A stretch of DNA of 64,000 nucleotides, from contig JAEWBN010000001.1 in the NCBI GenBank assembly GCA_023391095.1, positions 1 through 64,000 of the forward strand, given 5' to 3'. Position numbers and translations under genes: made by a program. The first letter of the stretch is position 1. Each line of letters starts with the position of its first letter. The notes below the pieces were generated by a model, which did no database searches, had not been told where the DNA came from, and worked only from the letters and a program-made list of their open reading frames with translations. The stretch comes from Pseudomonadota bacterium (GTDB lineage: Bacteria > Pseudomonadota > Alphaproteobacteria > Rhizobiales > Devosiaceae). This document shows, piece by piece, positions 43,924 through 52,332 of the stretch.

Positions 43924-44160
43924 AGCGTTTCCTCACAGTGAATGCCCGCCGTCTCTGGCGAACCAAAACGCCGACAACCTTTTGCGATTCTGCGGGATAC
44001 GCAAGGAAATCCGGGGGTTTTCGGCACTCCGACGGTGCAAAGCTGTTAATGGACCGGAAAAAACAGTGCTGCAAGCCTGAACAGCGCCGAATTCCGGGGA
44101 TTTCTGCCGATTGTGTCCCGGAAAAACCCGCAATTGCTCGATTCGAGCCCTGGAGCTGTC

Positions 44161-45651
44161 CTAGGGCGCACCGCTCCGCACGACCGCGAGAAGGGCTTGC
44201 GGCATGAGGCCGGGAAGGTCTTCGCTGATCATGCCCGGCCCACCGAAAAGCCCGGCGGCGTGTCCGTGCAGCCAAACAGCCGCGGCCGCGACTTCGAAGC
44301 CAGCCATCCCCTGGGCCATCAGGCCCGCGCAAAGACCAGCAAGCACGTCGCCCGCGCCCGCTGTCCCCAGCCAGTACGGCGCGTTGTCATTGATGGCCGC
44401 CCGGCCATCGGGCGCAGCTATCACAGTGTCACTGCCCTTGAGGATGACGACGGCCCCACTGCGCCTGGCTGCGTTGCGTGCGCTGTCAAGCTTGCTTGCC
44501 GCGCTCTCGCCAAAGAGTTTCTTGTACTCGCCGCCATGGGGCGTCAGGATCACCGGCGCTGTTCGGTTCCTGATGGCATCGAACAGGGTGTCGGGACTGT
44601 CCGCAAAACTGGTCAGCGCGTCGGCATCCAGCGTAACGGCCGCTTCCGATTGCAGCGCGGCCAAAACCATGTCTCGCGTGCCCTGCCCGACGCCAGCGGC
44701 AGGCCCGATCACCACGCTGTTGATGCGCCGGTCGGCCAGCAATTCCACGAATGCGCCGACCGACCCTGCCTCACGCAGCATGACTGCTGTGACATGGGCG
44801 GCCTGCTCGGCCAGCGCGGCCCGGTCTCCGACCAGCGTCACGAGCCCCGCCCCCACCCGGAAGGCGCCCAACGCAGAAAGTCGGGCCGCGCCTGTCTGCA
44901 AGGCGGGGCCGGACACGACCACAACGTGCCCCCGGTCGAATTTGTGCCCGTCCGCCGCAGGCTCGGGCAGGCGCCAGAGGCCCGGAGCGTTGTGCCAGCA
45001 GGCCGGTTGCAAGCTGTCGAGCACCGTTTGCGGGATCCCGATATCGGCCACCACGACCTGCCCACAATGGCTGCGCCCGGGCAGGAGCAAGTGGCCCGGC
45101 TTACGACGGAAAAACGTAACCGTGGTCATCGCCCGGATCGCAGAACCGCGCACCGCGCCGGTCTCCCCATCGATGCCGCTCGGCACATCAATGCTGACTA
45201 CGGTTTTCGATGCGCGATTTATCGCATCGATGGCCTCTGCCATCTCTCCGGTCATGTCACGGCTCAGGCCCGAGCCCAGGAGCGCGTCGACGACGAGGTC
45301 GGCACCGTCAAGGTCCGAACCATCGAACTGCACGTTCTCGCCGCCCCACTGTTCCAGCATTGCGGCGGCTTCGGACGAAAGGCGATCGAGAGGGCCGACA
45401 TGGCGCAGGCGCACCGGCCAGCCCAGCTCCCTCAGCAGGCGCGCGACGACATAACCATCGCCGCCATTATTCCCCGGGCCACAGATCACCAGAACGGGCA
45501 TGGGCGCATGGGCTGCGGTGATCGCGTCCGCCACGGCCTTGCCGGCCGATTCCATGAGCTCGGCCAGGCTCGAGCCATCTTGCGCCGCAAGCCGATCAGC
45601 CGTCCCCATCTGGGCAGGCGTCAACAGGACCAGTCCGGCTGCATGCACCAC
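44161..45651 (-). CDS. nnr: Bifunctional NAD(P)H-hydrate epimerase / ADP-dependent NAD(P)H-hydrate dehydratase
   Basis: The 496-residue enzyme repairs hydrated NAD(P)H. The N-terminal NnrE half (YjeF_N, to about residue 210) has CGPGNNGGDGYVVARLLREL; the C-terminal NnrD half (ribokinase-like, from about 220) has LTPHGGEYKKLFG and GTAGAGDVLAGLCAGL, which hold the catalytic aspartate. It is a single full-length gene, transcribed away from the PilZ gene at 45840. Confidence 0.96.
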   Translation of the reverse strand: MVHAAGLVLLTPAQMGTADRLAAQDGSSLAELMESAGKAVADAITAAHAPMPVLVICGPGNNGGDGYVVARLLRELGWPVRLRHVGPLDRLSSEAAAMLEQWGGENVQFDGSDLDGADLVVDALLGSGLSRDMTGEMAEAIDAINRASKTVVSIDVPSGIDGETGAVRGSAIRAMTTVTFFRRKPGHLLLPGRSHCGQVVVADIGIPQTVLDSLQPACWHNAPGLWRLPEPAADGHKFDRGHVVVVSGPALQTGAARLSALGAFRVGAGLVTLVGDRAALAEQAAHVTAVMLREAGSVGAFVELLADRRINSVVIGPAAGVGQGTRDMVLAALQSEAAVTLDADALTSFADSPDTLFDAIRNRTAPVILTPHGGEYKKLFGESAASKLDSARNAARRSGAVVILKGSDTVIAAPDGRAAINDNAPYWLGTAGAGDVLAGLCAGLMAQGMAGFEVAAAAVWLHGHAAGLFGGPGMISEDLPGLMPQALLAVVRSGAP

Positions 45652-45839
45652 GGCAACTCCCTCGCGCGTTAAACTTCAGCCTAGCGCGGGGGCCAAAGAG
45701 TACAACCCGGAAAAAAACCAGCGATGAAATCGATTTATCAGCTGTTTACCTGCTGATGCGTATAGAGCTTGTATTGGGAAAAGTCCCTAGGACCTTCTTG
45801 GTAGCATATAGTGGTGTCACGACTATGGGAGGGGAGCCC

Positions 45840-46487
45840 ATGGCACTGATGGCCGAAGTGGAAAGCGAGGGGTCGCGCTCTACTTATCGCTGGCACGATG
45901 TGCGTTTCATTGGAGCACTTGCTGGCCGTTACGCCCTGCCGGATCGCCGGGGCGCTGACGACAAGATCGCTGTTTATGCCTGCCGCCTCTGCTCCATCTC
46001 CACCCGCATGCTGGTGGCCGTGGGGCCGGAAGTGGGTCGGGAAGCCGAACTCGTGTCCTCCCATTTCGACGAATTCGGCATCCTGCGCGGCCGCATCACG
46101 CGCCGTCTGCCATCCGGCTTCGTCATGGATCTGCTGCTGACGGACGATGAGCGCGACAAGCTTGGTGCCAAGATAGAGTGGCAGAAAAAGCGCGTGCACG
46201 CCCAGGTGCCGGACAAGCGCGAGCATAAGCGTATCTTGCCGCGCGAGCCGCGCAGCATCATCACCCTGGCCGATGGCACCCAGATTCCCTGCTTTATCAT
46301 CGATATTTCGCGCTCCGGCGTGGCGGTCTCCGCCCATGTGTGGCCCGATATCGGAACGCCCATGGCCGTCGGGCGGGTCGTGGGCCGGGTGGTGCGCTAT
46401 CTCGATGTGGGGTTCGCGCTGCAATTCATCGAAGTGCAGGACATAGAGAACCTCGAGACCCTTCTGGCACCGCCGGTCTGCATCTGA
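45840..46487 (+). CDS. PilZ domain protein
   Basis: The 215-residue protein ends in a PilZ domain, the usual cyclic-di-GMP receptor: basic KREHKRILPREPR followed by DISRSGVAV (D/N-x-S-x-x-G), about residues 120-210. The first ~100 residues resemble a second, degenerate PilZ-like barrel. ATG 45840 follows GGGAGGGG at 5 bases and is preferred to in-frame starts at 45756 and 45825. It is paralogous to the next gene. Confidence 0.85.
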   Translation: MALMAEVESEGSRSTYRWHDVRFIGALAGRYALPDRRGADDKIAVYACRLCSISTRMLVAVGPEVGREAELVSSHFDEFGILRGRITRRLPSGFVMDLLLTDDERDKLGAKIEWQKKRVHAQVPDKREHKRILPREPRSIITLADGTQIPCFIIDISRSGVAVSAHVWPDIGTPMAVGRVVGRVVRYLDVGFALQFIEVQDIENLETLLAPPVCI

Positions 46488-46591
46488 TCGGTCAATGATC
46501 GGTTACTTGTCGGGTTTCAATTCCCCCCGCTCAGGCAACGGGACTTTGACATATCGGGCGCAGGCTGACGGCAACCACCGGAGGCCCTTCT

Positions 46592-47281
46592 ATGGTTGCA
46601 CTGCTCGAACGCCCCGCCATCGCCCTGCGGGGAGTCAGCACAGTCGCCGGGCGCTATGTCATCGGTGACGAGCCGATGCATCCCGGCGCCAACTTGTTCG
46701 CCTGCCGCCTGCGCGATATCAGTGCGGATGCCTTCACCATCACGGCCCCCGTCATCCCGCAGCCGGGCGAAGCGGTCACCGCCACATTCGGGCCCTTTGG
46801 TCGGCTTGCCGGCCATGTCGAGCGCAATTCCGACGATGGCTTTACCGTCGGCATCGCGCACAGGCAGGGCACGAGGAATGGCCTCGAACAGGCGCTGACC
46901 GCGTTTCGCGATCGGACCTGGAGCGGAACGCGCGAGCGGCGCGCCGACCATCGCTTCATGCCGGGCAATCCCCGCTCCACCATTTCGCGGCCCGACGCCT
47001 GGATTCAACCCTGCCTGATTGTCGATTATTCGGCTTCCGGGGCCGCTGTTTCATCCGCCTTCCAGCCCGAAGTGGGCGAAGTCGTGAGCATCGGCCAGAT
47101 CACCTCGGAAGTGGTGCGCATTTTCGACGTGGGCTTTGCCGTCCGCTTTTTCGAAAAGCAGGACCTCGAAGACATCGAAAGCCTCCTCGAAGCGCCCGAT
47201 GAATGGGCCCGCTCCACGCACCGTCATGCCGCCATGCCCAGGGATCCGCTGGCCGCCTATGCCTATGGCGGTGACGGCTAG
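46592..47281 (+). CDS. PilZ domain protein, paralogue of the upstream gene
   Basis: The 229-residue protein has the same layout as its neighbour: an N-terminal barrel-like part (AGRYVIGDEPMHPGANLFAC matches AGRYALPDRR...YAC upstream) and a C-terminal PilZ domain (RERRADHRFMPGNPR, then DYSASGAAV). The tail (HRHAAMPRDPLAAYAYGGDG) is unique. The two genes are 104 bases apart and co-directional. A bidirectional terminator separates it from glnA. Confidence 0.85.
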   Translation: MVALLERPAIALRGVSTVAGRYVIGDEPMHPGANLFACRLRDISADAFTITAPVIPQPGEAVTATFGPFGRLAGHVERNSDDGFTVGIAHRQGTRNGLEQALTAFRDRTWSGTRERRADHRFMPGNPRSTISRPDAWIQPCLIVDYSASGAAVSSAFQPEVGEVVSIGQITSEVVRIFDVGFAVRFFEKQDLEDIESLLEAPDEWARSTHRHAAMPRDPLAAYAYGGDG

Positions 47282-47306
47282 TCACGCCGCAGTTCAGACA
47301 AAACAA

Positions 47307-47328
47307 AAGGGGCCCGCAAGGGCCCCTT
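47307..47328. terminator. Bidirectional terminator between the PilZ gene and glnA
   Basis: AAGGGGCCC (47307-47315) and GGGCCCCTT (47320-47328) form a perfect 9-base stem with a GCAA loop. On the minus strand it is followed by TTGTTTTGTC, ending glnA transcription; on the plus strand the T-tract (TTCGCATTT) is poorer. Confidence 0.9.
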
Positions 47329-47350
47329 CGCATTTCTCGGTGCCTGTCGA

Positions 47351-48760
47351 TCAGGCGGAGTAGTACATTTCGTATTCGACCGGGTGCGGGGTGTGCTCGA
47401 ACTTGATCACTTCCTGCATCTTGAGGTCGATGTAGCTGTCGATGAAGTCGTCATCCATCACGCCGCCTTCCTTGAGGAAGTCGCGGTCGCGGTCGAGGTT
47501 TTCCAGCGCTTCGCGGAGCGAGCCGGAAACGGTCGGGATTTCCTTGAGCTCTTCCTTGGGCAGCTCGTAGAGATCCTTGTCCATCGGGTCGCCCGGGTGG
47601 ATCTTGTTCTTGATGCCGTCGAGGCCGGCCATCAGCAGCGCCGTGAAGGCGAGGTACGGGTTGGCCAGCGGATCGGGGAAACGCACTTCCACGCGCTTGG
47701 ACTTCGGCGACTGACCGAAGGGGATGCGGCAGGAAGCCGAACGGTTACGGGCCGAGTAGGCCAGCAGCACGGGGGCTTCGAAGCCGGGCACCAGGCGCTT
47801 GTAGCTGTTGGTGGTCGGGTTGGTGAAGGCGTTGATGGCCTTGGCGTGCTTGATGACGCCGCCGATGTAGTACAGGCACTCGGTGGAGAGACCGGCATAC
47901 TGGTCACCAGCAAAGAGCGGCTTGCCGTCCTTCCAGATCGACTGGTGGCAGTGCATGCCCGAGCCGTTGTCGCCATAGACGGGCTTGGGCATGAAGGTCG
48001 CGGTCTTGCCGTAGGAATTGGCGACCTGCTGGACCACGTACTTGTAGATCAGCACGTCGTCGGCCGACTGAATCATCGGCTTGAACTTCAGGCCGAGTTC
48101 GTGCTGGGCGGATGCCACTTCGTGGTGGTGCTTCTCGATGATGACGCCCATCTGGCCCATGGCCTCGAGCATTTCACCGCGCATGTCCTGGGCGCTGTCC
48201 AGCGGCGGAACCGGGAAGTAACCCTTCTTGAGGCCGATATGGTGGCCGTTGTTGCCGCCCTCATAGTCGGCATCGTTGTTGATCGGCAGTTCCGAGGAAT
48301 CGACCGAGAAACCGACCTTGTAGGTGGAGTTGGAATACTTCACGTCGTCGAAGATGAAGAATTCGGGTTCGGGACCGAACACGACGCTGTCGCCGACACC
48401 GGACGACTTGACCAGGGCTTCGGCCTTCTTGGCGATGGAGCGCGGGTCGCGGTTATAGGGCTGGTAGGTCGACGGCTCGAGAATGTCGCAGTTGATGGCG
48501 AGGGTCGAGGCGGCGAAGAAGGGGTCGATATAGGCCGAGTTCGGATCGGGCATCAGCACCATGTCGGACTCGTTGATCGCCTTCCAGCCGGCGATCGAGG
48601 AACCGTCGAACATCACGCCGTCCTCGAACAGGTCGGCATCGACCACGGAGGCGTCCATGGTGACATGCTGCAGCTTGCCGCGCAGGTCGGTGAAGCGCAC
48701 GTCGAGATACTTGATGTTCTCGTCTTTCATGCGCTGGATAATTTCGGCTCCGGTGGTCAT
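47351..48760 (-). CDS. glnA: Type I glutamine synthetase
   Basis: GlnA makes glutamine from glutamate and ammonia with ATP. The 469-residue dodecamer subunit has the ATP-binding KPVYGDNGSGMHCHQSIWKD, the glutamate-site NRSASCRIPF region and the adenylylation tyrosine Y398 in KDLYELPKEE, so activity is likely controlled by GlnE. It follows glnB by 52 bases and ends at a strong terminator. Confidence 0.98.
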   Translation of the reverse strand: MTTGAEIIQRMKDENIKYLDVRFTDLRGKLQHVTMDASVVDADLFEDGVMFDGSSIAGWKAINESDMVLMPDPNSAYIDPFFAASTLAINCDILEPSTYQPYNRDPRSIAKKAEALVKSSGVGDSVVFGPEPEFFIFDDVKYSNSTYKVGFSVDSSELPINNDADYEGGNNGHHIGLKKGYFPVPPLDSAQDMRGEMLEAMGQMGVIIEKHHHEVASAQHELGLKFKPMIQSADDVLIYKYVVQQVANSYGKTATFMPKPVYGDNGSGMHCHQSIWKDGKPLFAGDQYAGLSTECLYYIGGVIKHAKAINAFTNPTTNSYKRLVPGFEAPVLLAYSARNRSASCRIPFGQSPKSKRVEVRFPDPLANPYLAFTALLMAGLDGIKNKIHPGDPMDKDLYELPKEELKEIPTVSGSLREALENLDRDRDFLKEGGVMDDDFIDSYIDLKMQEVIKFEHTPHPVEYEMYYSA

Positions 48761-48812
48761 TAGGTCTTCCCCTGTCTAATTCGGAGTGTTGCTGGTCTGC
48801 GGCGCCGGGCGC

Positions 48813-49151
48813 TTAAAGCGCGTCGTCGCCGAATTCGCCCGTGCGGATACGGATGGCCTGCTCGATGGAATAGACGAAGATCTTCCCATCGCCGATGCGG
48901 CCGGTTTGTGCTGCGTTACGGATGGCCTCGATTGCCTTTTCGGCGAGATCGTCGGGGCATACCACCTCGACCTTCACCTTGGGCAGGAAGTCCACCACAT
49001 ATTCGGCACCACGATAGAGCTCGGTATGGCCCTTCTGGCGTCCGAAACCCTTGGCTTCGGTCACGGTGATGCCCTGCAGGCCGACTTCCTGCAGCGCTTC
49101 TTTGACTTCGTCGAGCTTGAAGGGCTTTACGATAGCCTCGATTTTTTTCAC
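48813..49151 (-). CDS. glnB: Nitrogen regulatory protein P-II
   Basis: The 112-residue PII signal protein senses 2-oxoglutarate, ATP/ADP and, through uridylylation, glutamine. The T-loop GHTELYRGAEYVVDFLPK carries the uridylylation tyrosine Y51. The C-loop GRIGDGKIFV is intact. It heads the glnB-glnA operon behind a sigma54-type promoter. Confidence 0.98.
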   Translation of the reverse strand: MKKIEAIVKPFKLDEVKEALQEVGLQGITVTEAKGFGRQKGHTELYRGAEYVVDFLPKVKVEVVCPDDLAEKAIEAIRNAAQTGRIGDGKIFVYSIEQAIRIRTGEFGDDAL

Positions 49152-49196
49152 TTACGCCTCCACTGGCCGTTTTCGGCAGTTGCCGGTCAAGATGTA

Positions 49197-49212
49197 TGCA
49201 CGCCCTGTGCCA
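49197..49212 (-). promoter_or_regulatory. Sigma54-type promoter of glnB-glnA
   Basis: On the minus strand TGGCACAGGGCGTGCA matches the -24/-12 consensus TGGCACG-N4-TTGCA with exact spacing, two mismatches and intact GG and GC. The -12 element is 46 bases before the glnB ATG. Sigma54/NtrC control of glnB is known in rhizobia. Confidence 0.65.
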
Positions 49213-49309
49213 GCTTGTGCCAACGCCGAATAGTCGTTTGATTTAAAGGGGTTAGAGGAGCCTTAACTGCAGTGGTCAGCAAGCCACCACAGACCTAATG
49301 ACTAAATCT

Positions 49310-49337
49310 TGTGCAACATGAGCACATCTTGCGCAAG
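49310..49337 (-). promoter_or_regulatory. Possible NtrC-binding sites upstream of glnB
   Basis: TGTGC-N7-GCACA (49310-49326) is a 17-base inverted repeat of the size of an NtrC site, followed by the palindrome CTTGCGCAAG (49328-49337). They lie 100-125 bases upstream of the -24 element, the usual place for enhancer sites. Confidence 0.4.
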
Positions 49338-49468
49338 TCGCAATGACTGCCCTCTACGGGCTGCCGCTCATTTAGGCGGCACAGCCTTGGCAGTTCCGGC
49401 AGAATGAGGCTTTGACTGGGTTACACTCTTCATATAGATGCAACGCCAACCCGGCCAGCGGGACCCTT

Positions 49469-49553
49469 GCGGGTGTGGCGGAATTGGTAGACGCACTGGA
49501 TTTAGGTTCCAGCGCCGCAAGGCGTGGAGGTTCGAGTCCTCTCACCCGCACCA
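49469..49553 (+). tRNA. tRNA-Leu (TAG)
   Basis: An 85-base class II tRNA: acceptor GCGGGTG pairs with CACCCGC, anticodon loop TTTAGGT gives TAG, a long variable arm (CGCCGCAAGGCGT) is present, T-arm GGAGGTTCGAGTCCTCT is complete and CCA is encoded at 49551-49553. It is 46 bases upstream of tig. Confidence 0.97.
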
Positions 49554-49599
49554 CATTGGTTTCTGGCCCTAAGATCAATCAAGACGGGAATAGACCCCC

Positions 49600-50979
49600 A
49601 TGCAGGTTACTGAAACCCTCAACGATGGCCTGAAGCGCAAATTGAGCGTCACCATTCCGGCTACCGACCTCGTGTCGCGCCTGGATGCCAAGCTCGAAGA
49701 ACTCAAGGGCACGGCCAACATCAAGGGCTTCCGTCCCGGCAAGGTGCCAACTGCGCACCTCAAGAAGATTTACGGTCGCTCGGCCATGTCCGAAGTGATG
49801 ACCGACGCGATCAACGCGACCGTCTCCGAGACGCTGGACAAGCGCGAAGAGCGCGCTGCAACCCAGCCCAAGGTCGAGCTGCCCCAGGACCAGGCCGTCA
49901 TCAATGACGTGCTGGACGGCAAGTCCGACCTCTCGTTTGAAGTCGAATACGAAATTCTGCCCGCCGTGACCGTCATGGACATCAAGGGCATCAAGCTGAC
50001 CAAGCCGGTCGTCGCCATTTCCGACGAAGAACTGGACGCCGAGGTCAACCGCGTGTTCGCACAGAACCGCGGCTACACCGACAAGGGCGACGATGCCGTG
50101 GTCGAAAACGGTGACCGTCTGGGCCTTTCCTTCGTCGGCAAGATCGACGGCGAGGAATTTGCCGGCGGCTCGGCCGACCATGCGCACCTGACCGTCGGTT
50201 CGGGCGAGTTCATCCCCGGCTTCGAAGAACAGCTGGTCGGCATGAAGAAGAACGAGACCAAGACCATCGAGGTCACGTTCCCCGCCGACTACCAGAACGC
50301 CGATCTGGCCGGCAAGAAGGCCACCTTCGACGTGACCATCCTGCATGCCGATGGCCCGAATACCGGTGAGCTGGACGATGACTTCGCCAAGCGCCTTGGC
50401 CTTGAAAACGTCGAAGCCCTGCGCAACGCCGTCAAGAGCCAGATGGAAGCTGCGCTCGAGTCCATGAGCCGCCAGCACATCAAGCGCCAGATCCTCGACG
50501 CGCTCGATGAAGGCCACAAGTTCGACGTTCCGGGCGAGCTGGTCGAAGCCGAGTTCAACACGATCTGGCAGCGCGTTCAGCACGAAGTGCAGAGCCATGG
50601 CCGCTCGTTCGAAGACGAAGGCACCACCGAAGAAGAAGCCAAGGCGCAGTATCAGCGCATTGCCGAGCGCCGCGTGCGTCTGGGCCTGGTCGTCGCCGAA
50701 ATCGGCAACCAGACCGAAGTCCAGGTGAGCGACGAAGAGCACCAGCAGGCGCTTATCGCCGAAGTGCGCCGCTTCCCGGGCCAGGAACAGCAGGTCTACG
50801 ACTACTACCGCAAGAACCCGCAGGCTCTTGCCTCGCTGCGCGCGCCGATCTTTGAAAACAAGGTCGTCGATCACATCGCCAGCCTCGGTGAGATCACCGA
50901 AAAGACCATGACCCGCGAAGAGCTGGCCAAGCTCATCCAGGCCGACGAGGACGAAGTCCCCGAAGAGCACCACCACTAA
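49600..50979 (+). CDS. tig: Trigger factor, ribosome-associated chaperone
   Basis: The 459-residue chaperone binds nascent chains at the ribosome exit and is a prolyl isomerase. The ribosome-binding loop GFRPGKVP (about residues 44-51) is present, followed by the FKBP-like domain (about 160-245, GDRLGLSFVGKIDGEEFAGG) and the helical C-terminal domain. The C-terminus is acidic and ends in EEHHH. A strong terminator follows directly. Confidence 0.97.
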   Translation: MQVTETLNDGLKRKLSVTIPATDLVSRLDAKLEELKGTANIKGFRPGKVPTAHLKKIYGRSAMSEVMTDAINATVSETLDKREERAATQPKVELPQDQAVINDVLDGKSDLSFEVEYEILPAVTVMDIKGIKLTKPVVAISDEELDAEVNRVFAQNRGYTDKGDDAVVENGDRLGLSFVGKIDGEEFAGGSADHAHLTVGSGEFIPGFEEQLVGMKKNETKTIEVTFPADYQNADLAGKKATFDVTILHADGPNTGELDDDFAKRLGLENVEALRNAVKSQMEAALESMSRQHIKRQILDALDEGHKFDVPGELVEAEFNTIWQRVQHEVQSHGRSFEDEGTTEEEAKAQYQRIAERRVRLGLVVAEIGNQTEVQVSDEEHQQALIAEVRRFPGQEQQVYDYYRKNPQALASLRAPIFENKVVDHIASLGEITEKTMTREELAKLIQADEDEVPEEHHH

Positions 50980-50997
50980 GTCCCGTTCGGGATGATC

Positions 50998-51023
50998 AAA
51001 AGGCCGCCTCCGGGCGGCCTTTT
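50998..51023 (+). terminator. Terminator of tig
   Basis: AAAAGGCCGCC and GGCGGCCTTTT pair around a 4-base loop, ending in TTTTTAC. It lies about 20 bases after the tig stop. Confidence 0.93.
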
Positions 51024-51125
51024 TACTTTGCGCAGCATTTCTGCACAGAAAGTAAGAACAGATTAACGCGTGGTTATACGTAGCACCCTAACCTGCACGC
51101 ATAGCCTAAAGATGCGAAGTGCTAG

Positions 51126-52331
51126 ATGCCGGGTCATATCTATATCGCCGCGATGAACCCGGCCGCGGCCTTTGCTCTGGCCGCCATTTTCGCGGTCGTG
51201 TGGCGGCGGCTCCCGAACAGCAGCTATCTGTTTCCGCTGGTCATCGGTTTCGTCTATCTCGGTCTCGGCTTCATCGCTCACGACTTCCGGCTGTTCACCC
51301 CGCCGGGCGGCATCAATTACGCCGGCAACGCGCTTGTCATGGCCGCCGTGACCCTGGCCTGCGTCAGTGCCTTGATGCGCGCCCGTATCCGCATACCCTA
51401 CCTGGCCTTCGGCGCCGTGCTGGCGGCGACCATTGCGGTCTTCATGTGGTCGTCATGGGTTACGCCTTCGGTGGTGGGAAGAATCATGGCCGCGAGCCTG
51501 GGCTTTGCCGGCCTGACCATCACCACGCTGGTCCTGCTGGTGCGCGCTGGCCTGCCGAGCCTGTCGGATCGGCTGATTGCGGCCGGCATTGCCTTAGCGG
51601 TGGTCCTGATCTTTCTGCGACTGATGCTGGTCCTGCGCGGCGTGCTCGACGTCAATCCCGGCGGCGATATCCGCCAATCCACCTACTGGGAAACCGTCCA
51701 GGCCTTCTCGCCCCTCGTGGCCGTCGGGGTTGCGGCGATGTTCCTTTTTGCGGTGGTGAGTGATCTCATCACGCAATTGCGCCGGGCCGCCGACACCGAC
51801 TACCTCACCGGTCTCAGCAACCGGCGCGGCTTCGAGGAGGCTGCGACAGAGTACCTCGCTGCAAGCCAGAGTGCCGACCGGCGCCCTGCCCTGCTCCTTG
51901 CCGATATCGACGACTTCAAGAAGATCAACGACGCCTATGGCCACGCCGTCGGTGACACCGTTATCTGTGCCATCGCCACGGCGCTGCGCGACAAGGGAGG
52001 TGCGGCGCTGGCAGGCCGCATCGGCGGGGAGGAGTTCGCGCTTTTCTACCCCAACATGTCACGCGCCCAGCTGCGCGAGCACGCGCACGAGGTACAGCTG
52101 GCGCTCCGATCCATCACCCTCGCCGACCTGCCAGCCCACTATCCTGTCACCGTCAGCATTGGCCTGCATGTCCGCGAAGGCACGGAGACGCTGCGGGACA
52201 TGTTCATGGCGGCGGACAAGGCCCTCTACCGTGCCAAGCAGGAGGGCAAGAACCGGGCAGTCCACAGCCCTGCCCGGCTCGGTGTCGTGGGTGAGAGCCA
52301 GTCCGATCCCGGACGCAGCCGCTCCGCCTGA
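51126..52331 (+). CDS. Membrane diguanylate cyclase (GGDEF protein)
   Basis: The 401-residue protein has six or seven hydrophobic helices (to about residue 215) and a C-terminal GGDEF domain (about 220-385) that would make cyclic-di-GMP from GTP. The active-site motif is GRIGGEEFALFYP, at about 297-309, and the domain start DTDYLTGLSNRRGF is intact. The inhibitory RxxD site before the motif is missing (GAAL in its place), so product inhibition may be absent. It ends one base before the convergent ABC-F gene. The input signal is unknown. Confidence 0.93.
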   Translation: MPGHIYIAAMNPAAAFALAAIFAVVWRRLPNSSYLFPLVIGFVYLGLGFIAHDFRLFTPPGGINYAGNALVMAAVTLACVSALMRARIRIPYLAFGAVLAATIAVFMWSSWVTPSVVGRIMAASLGFAGLTITTLVLLVRAGLPSLSDRLIAAGIALAVVLIFLRLMLVLRGVLDVNPGGDIRQSTYWETVQAFSPLVAVGVAAMFLFAVVSDLITQLRRAADTDYLTGLSNRRGFEEAATEYLAASQSADRRPALLLADIDDFKKINDAYGHAVGDTVICAIATALRDKGGAALAGRIGGEEFALFYPNMSRAQLREHAHEVQLALRSITLADLPAHYPVTVSIGLHVREGTETLRDMFMAADKALYRAKQEGKNRAVHSPARLGVVGESQSDPGRSRSA

Positions 52332-52332
52332 C

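Larger units (their letters stand above)
49152..49468. other. Divergent intergenic region between glnB and tRNA-Leu
   Basis: About 315 bases without a gene. It holds the sigma54-type promoter and candidate enhancer sites for glnB; the tRNA-Leu promoter should be at its right side, where TTGACT-like sequence occurs around 49413. Confidence 0.6.
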
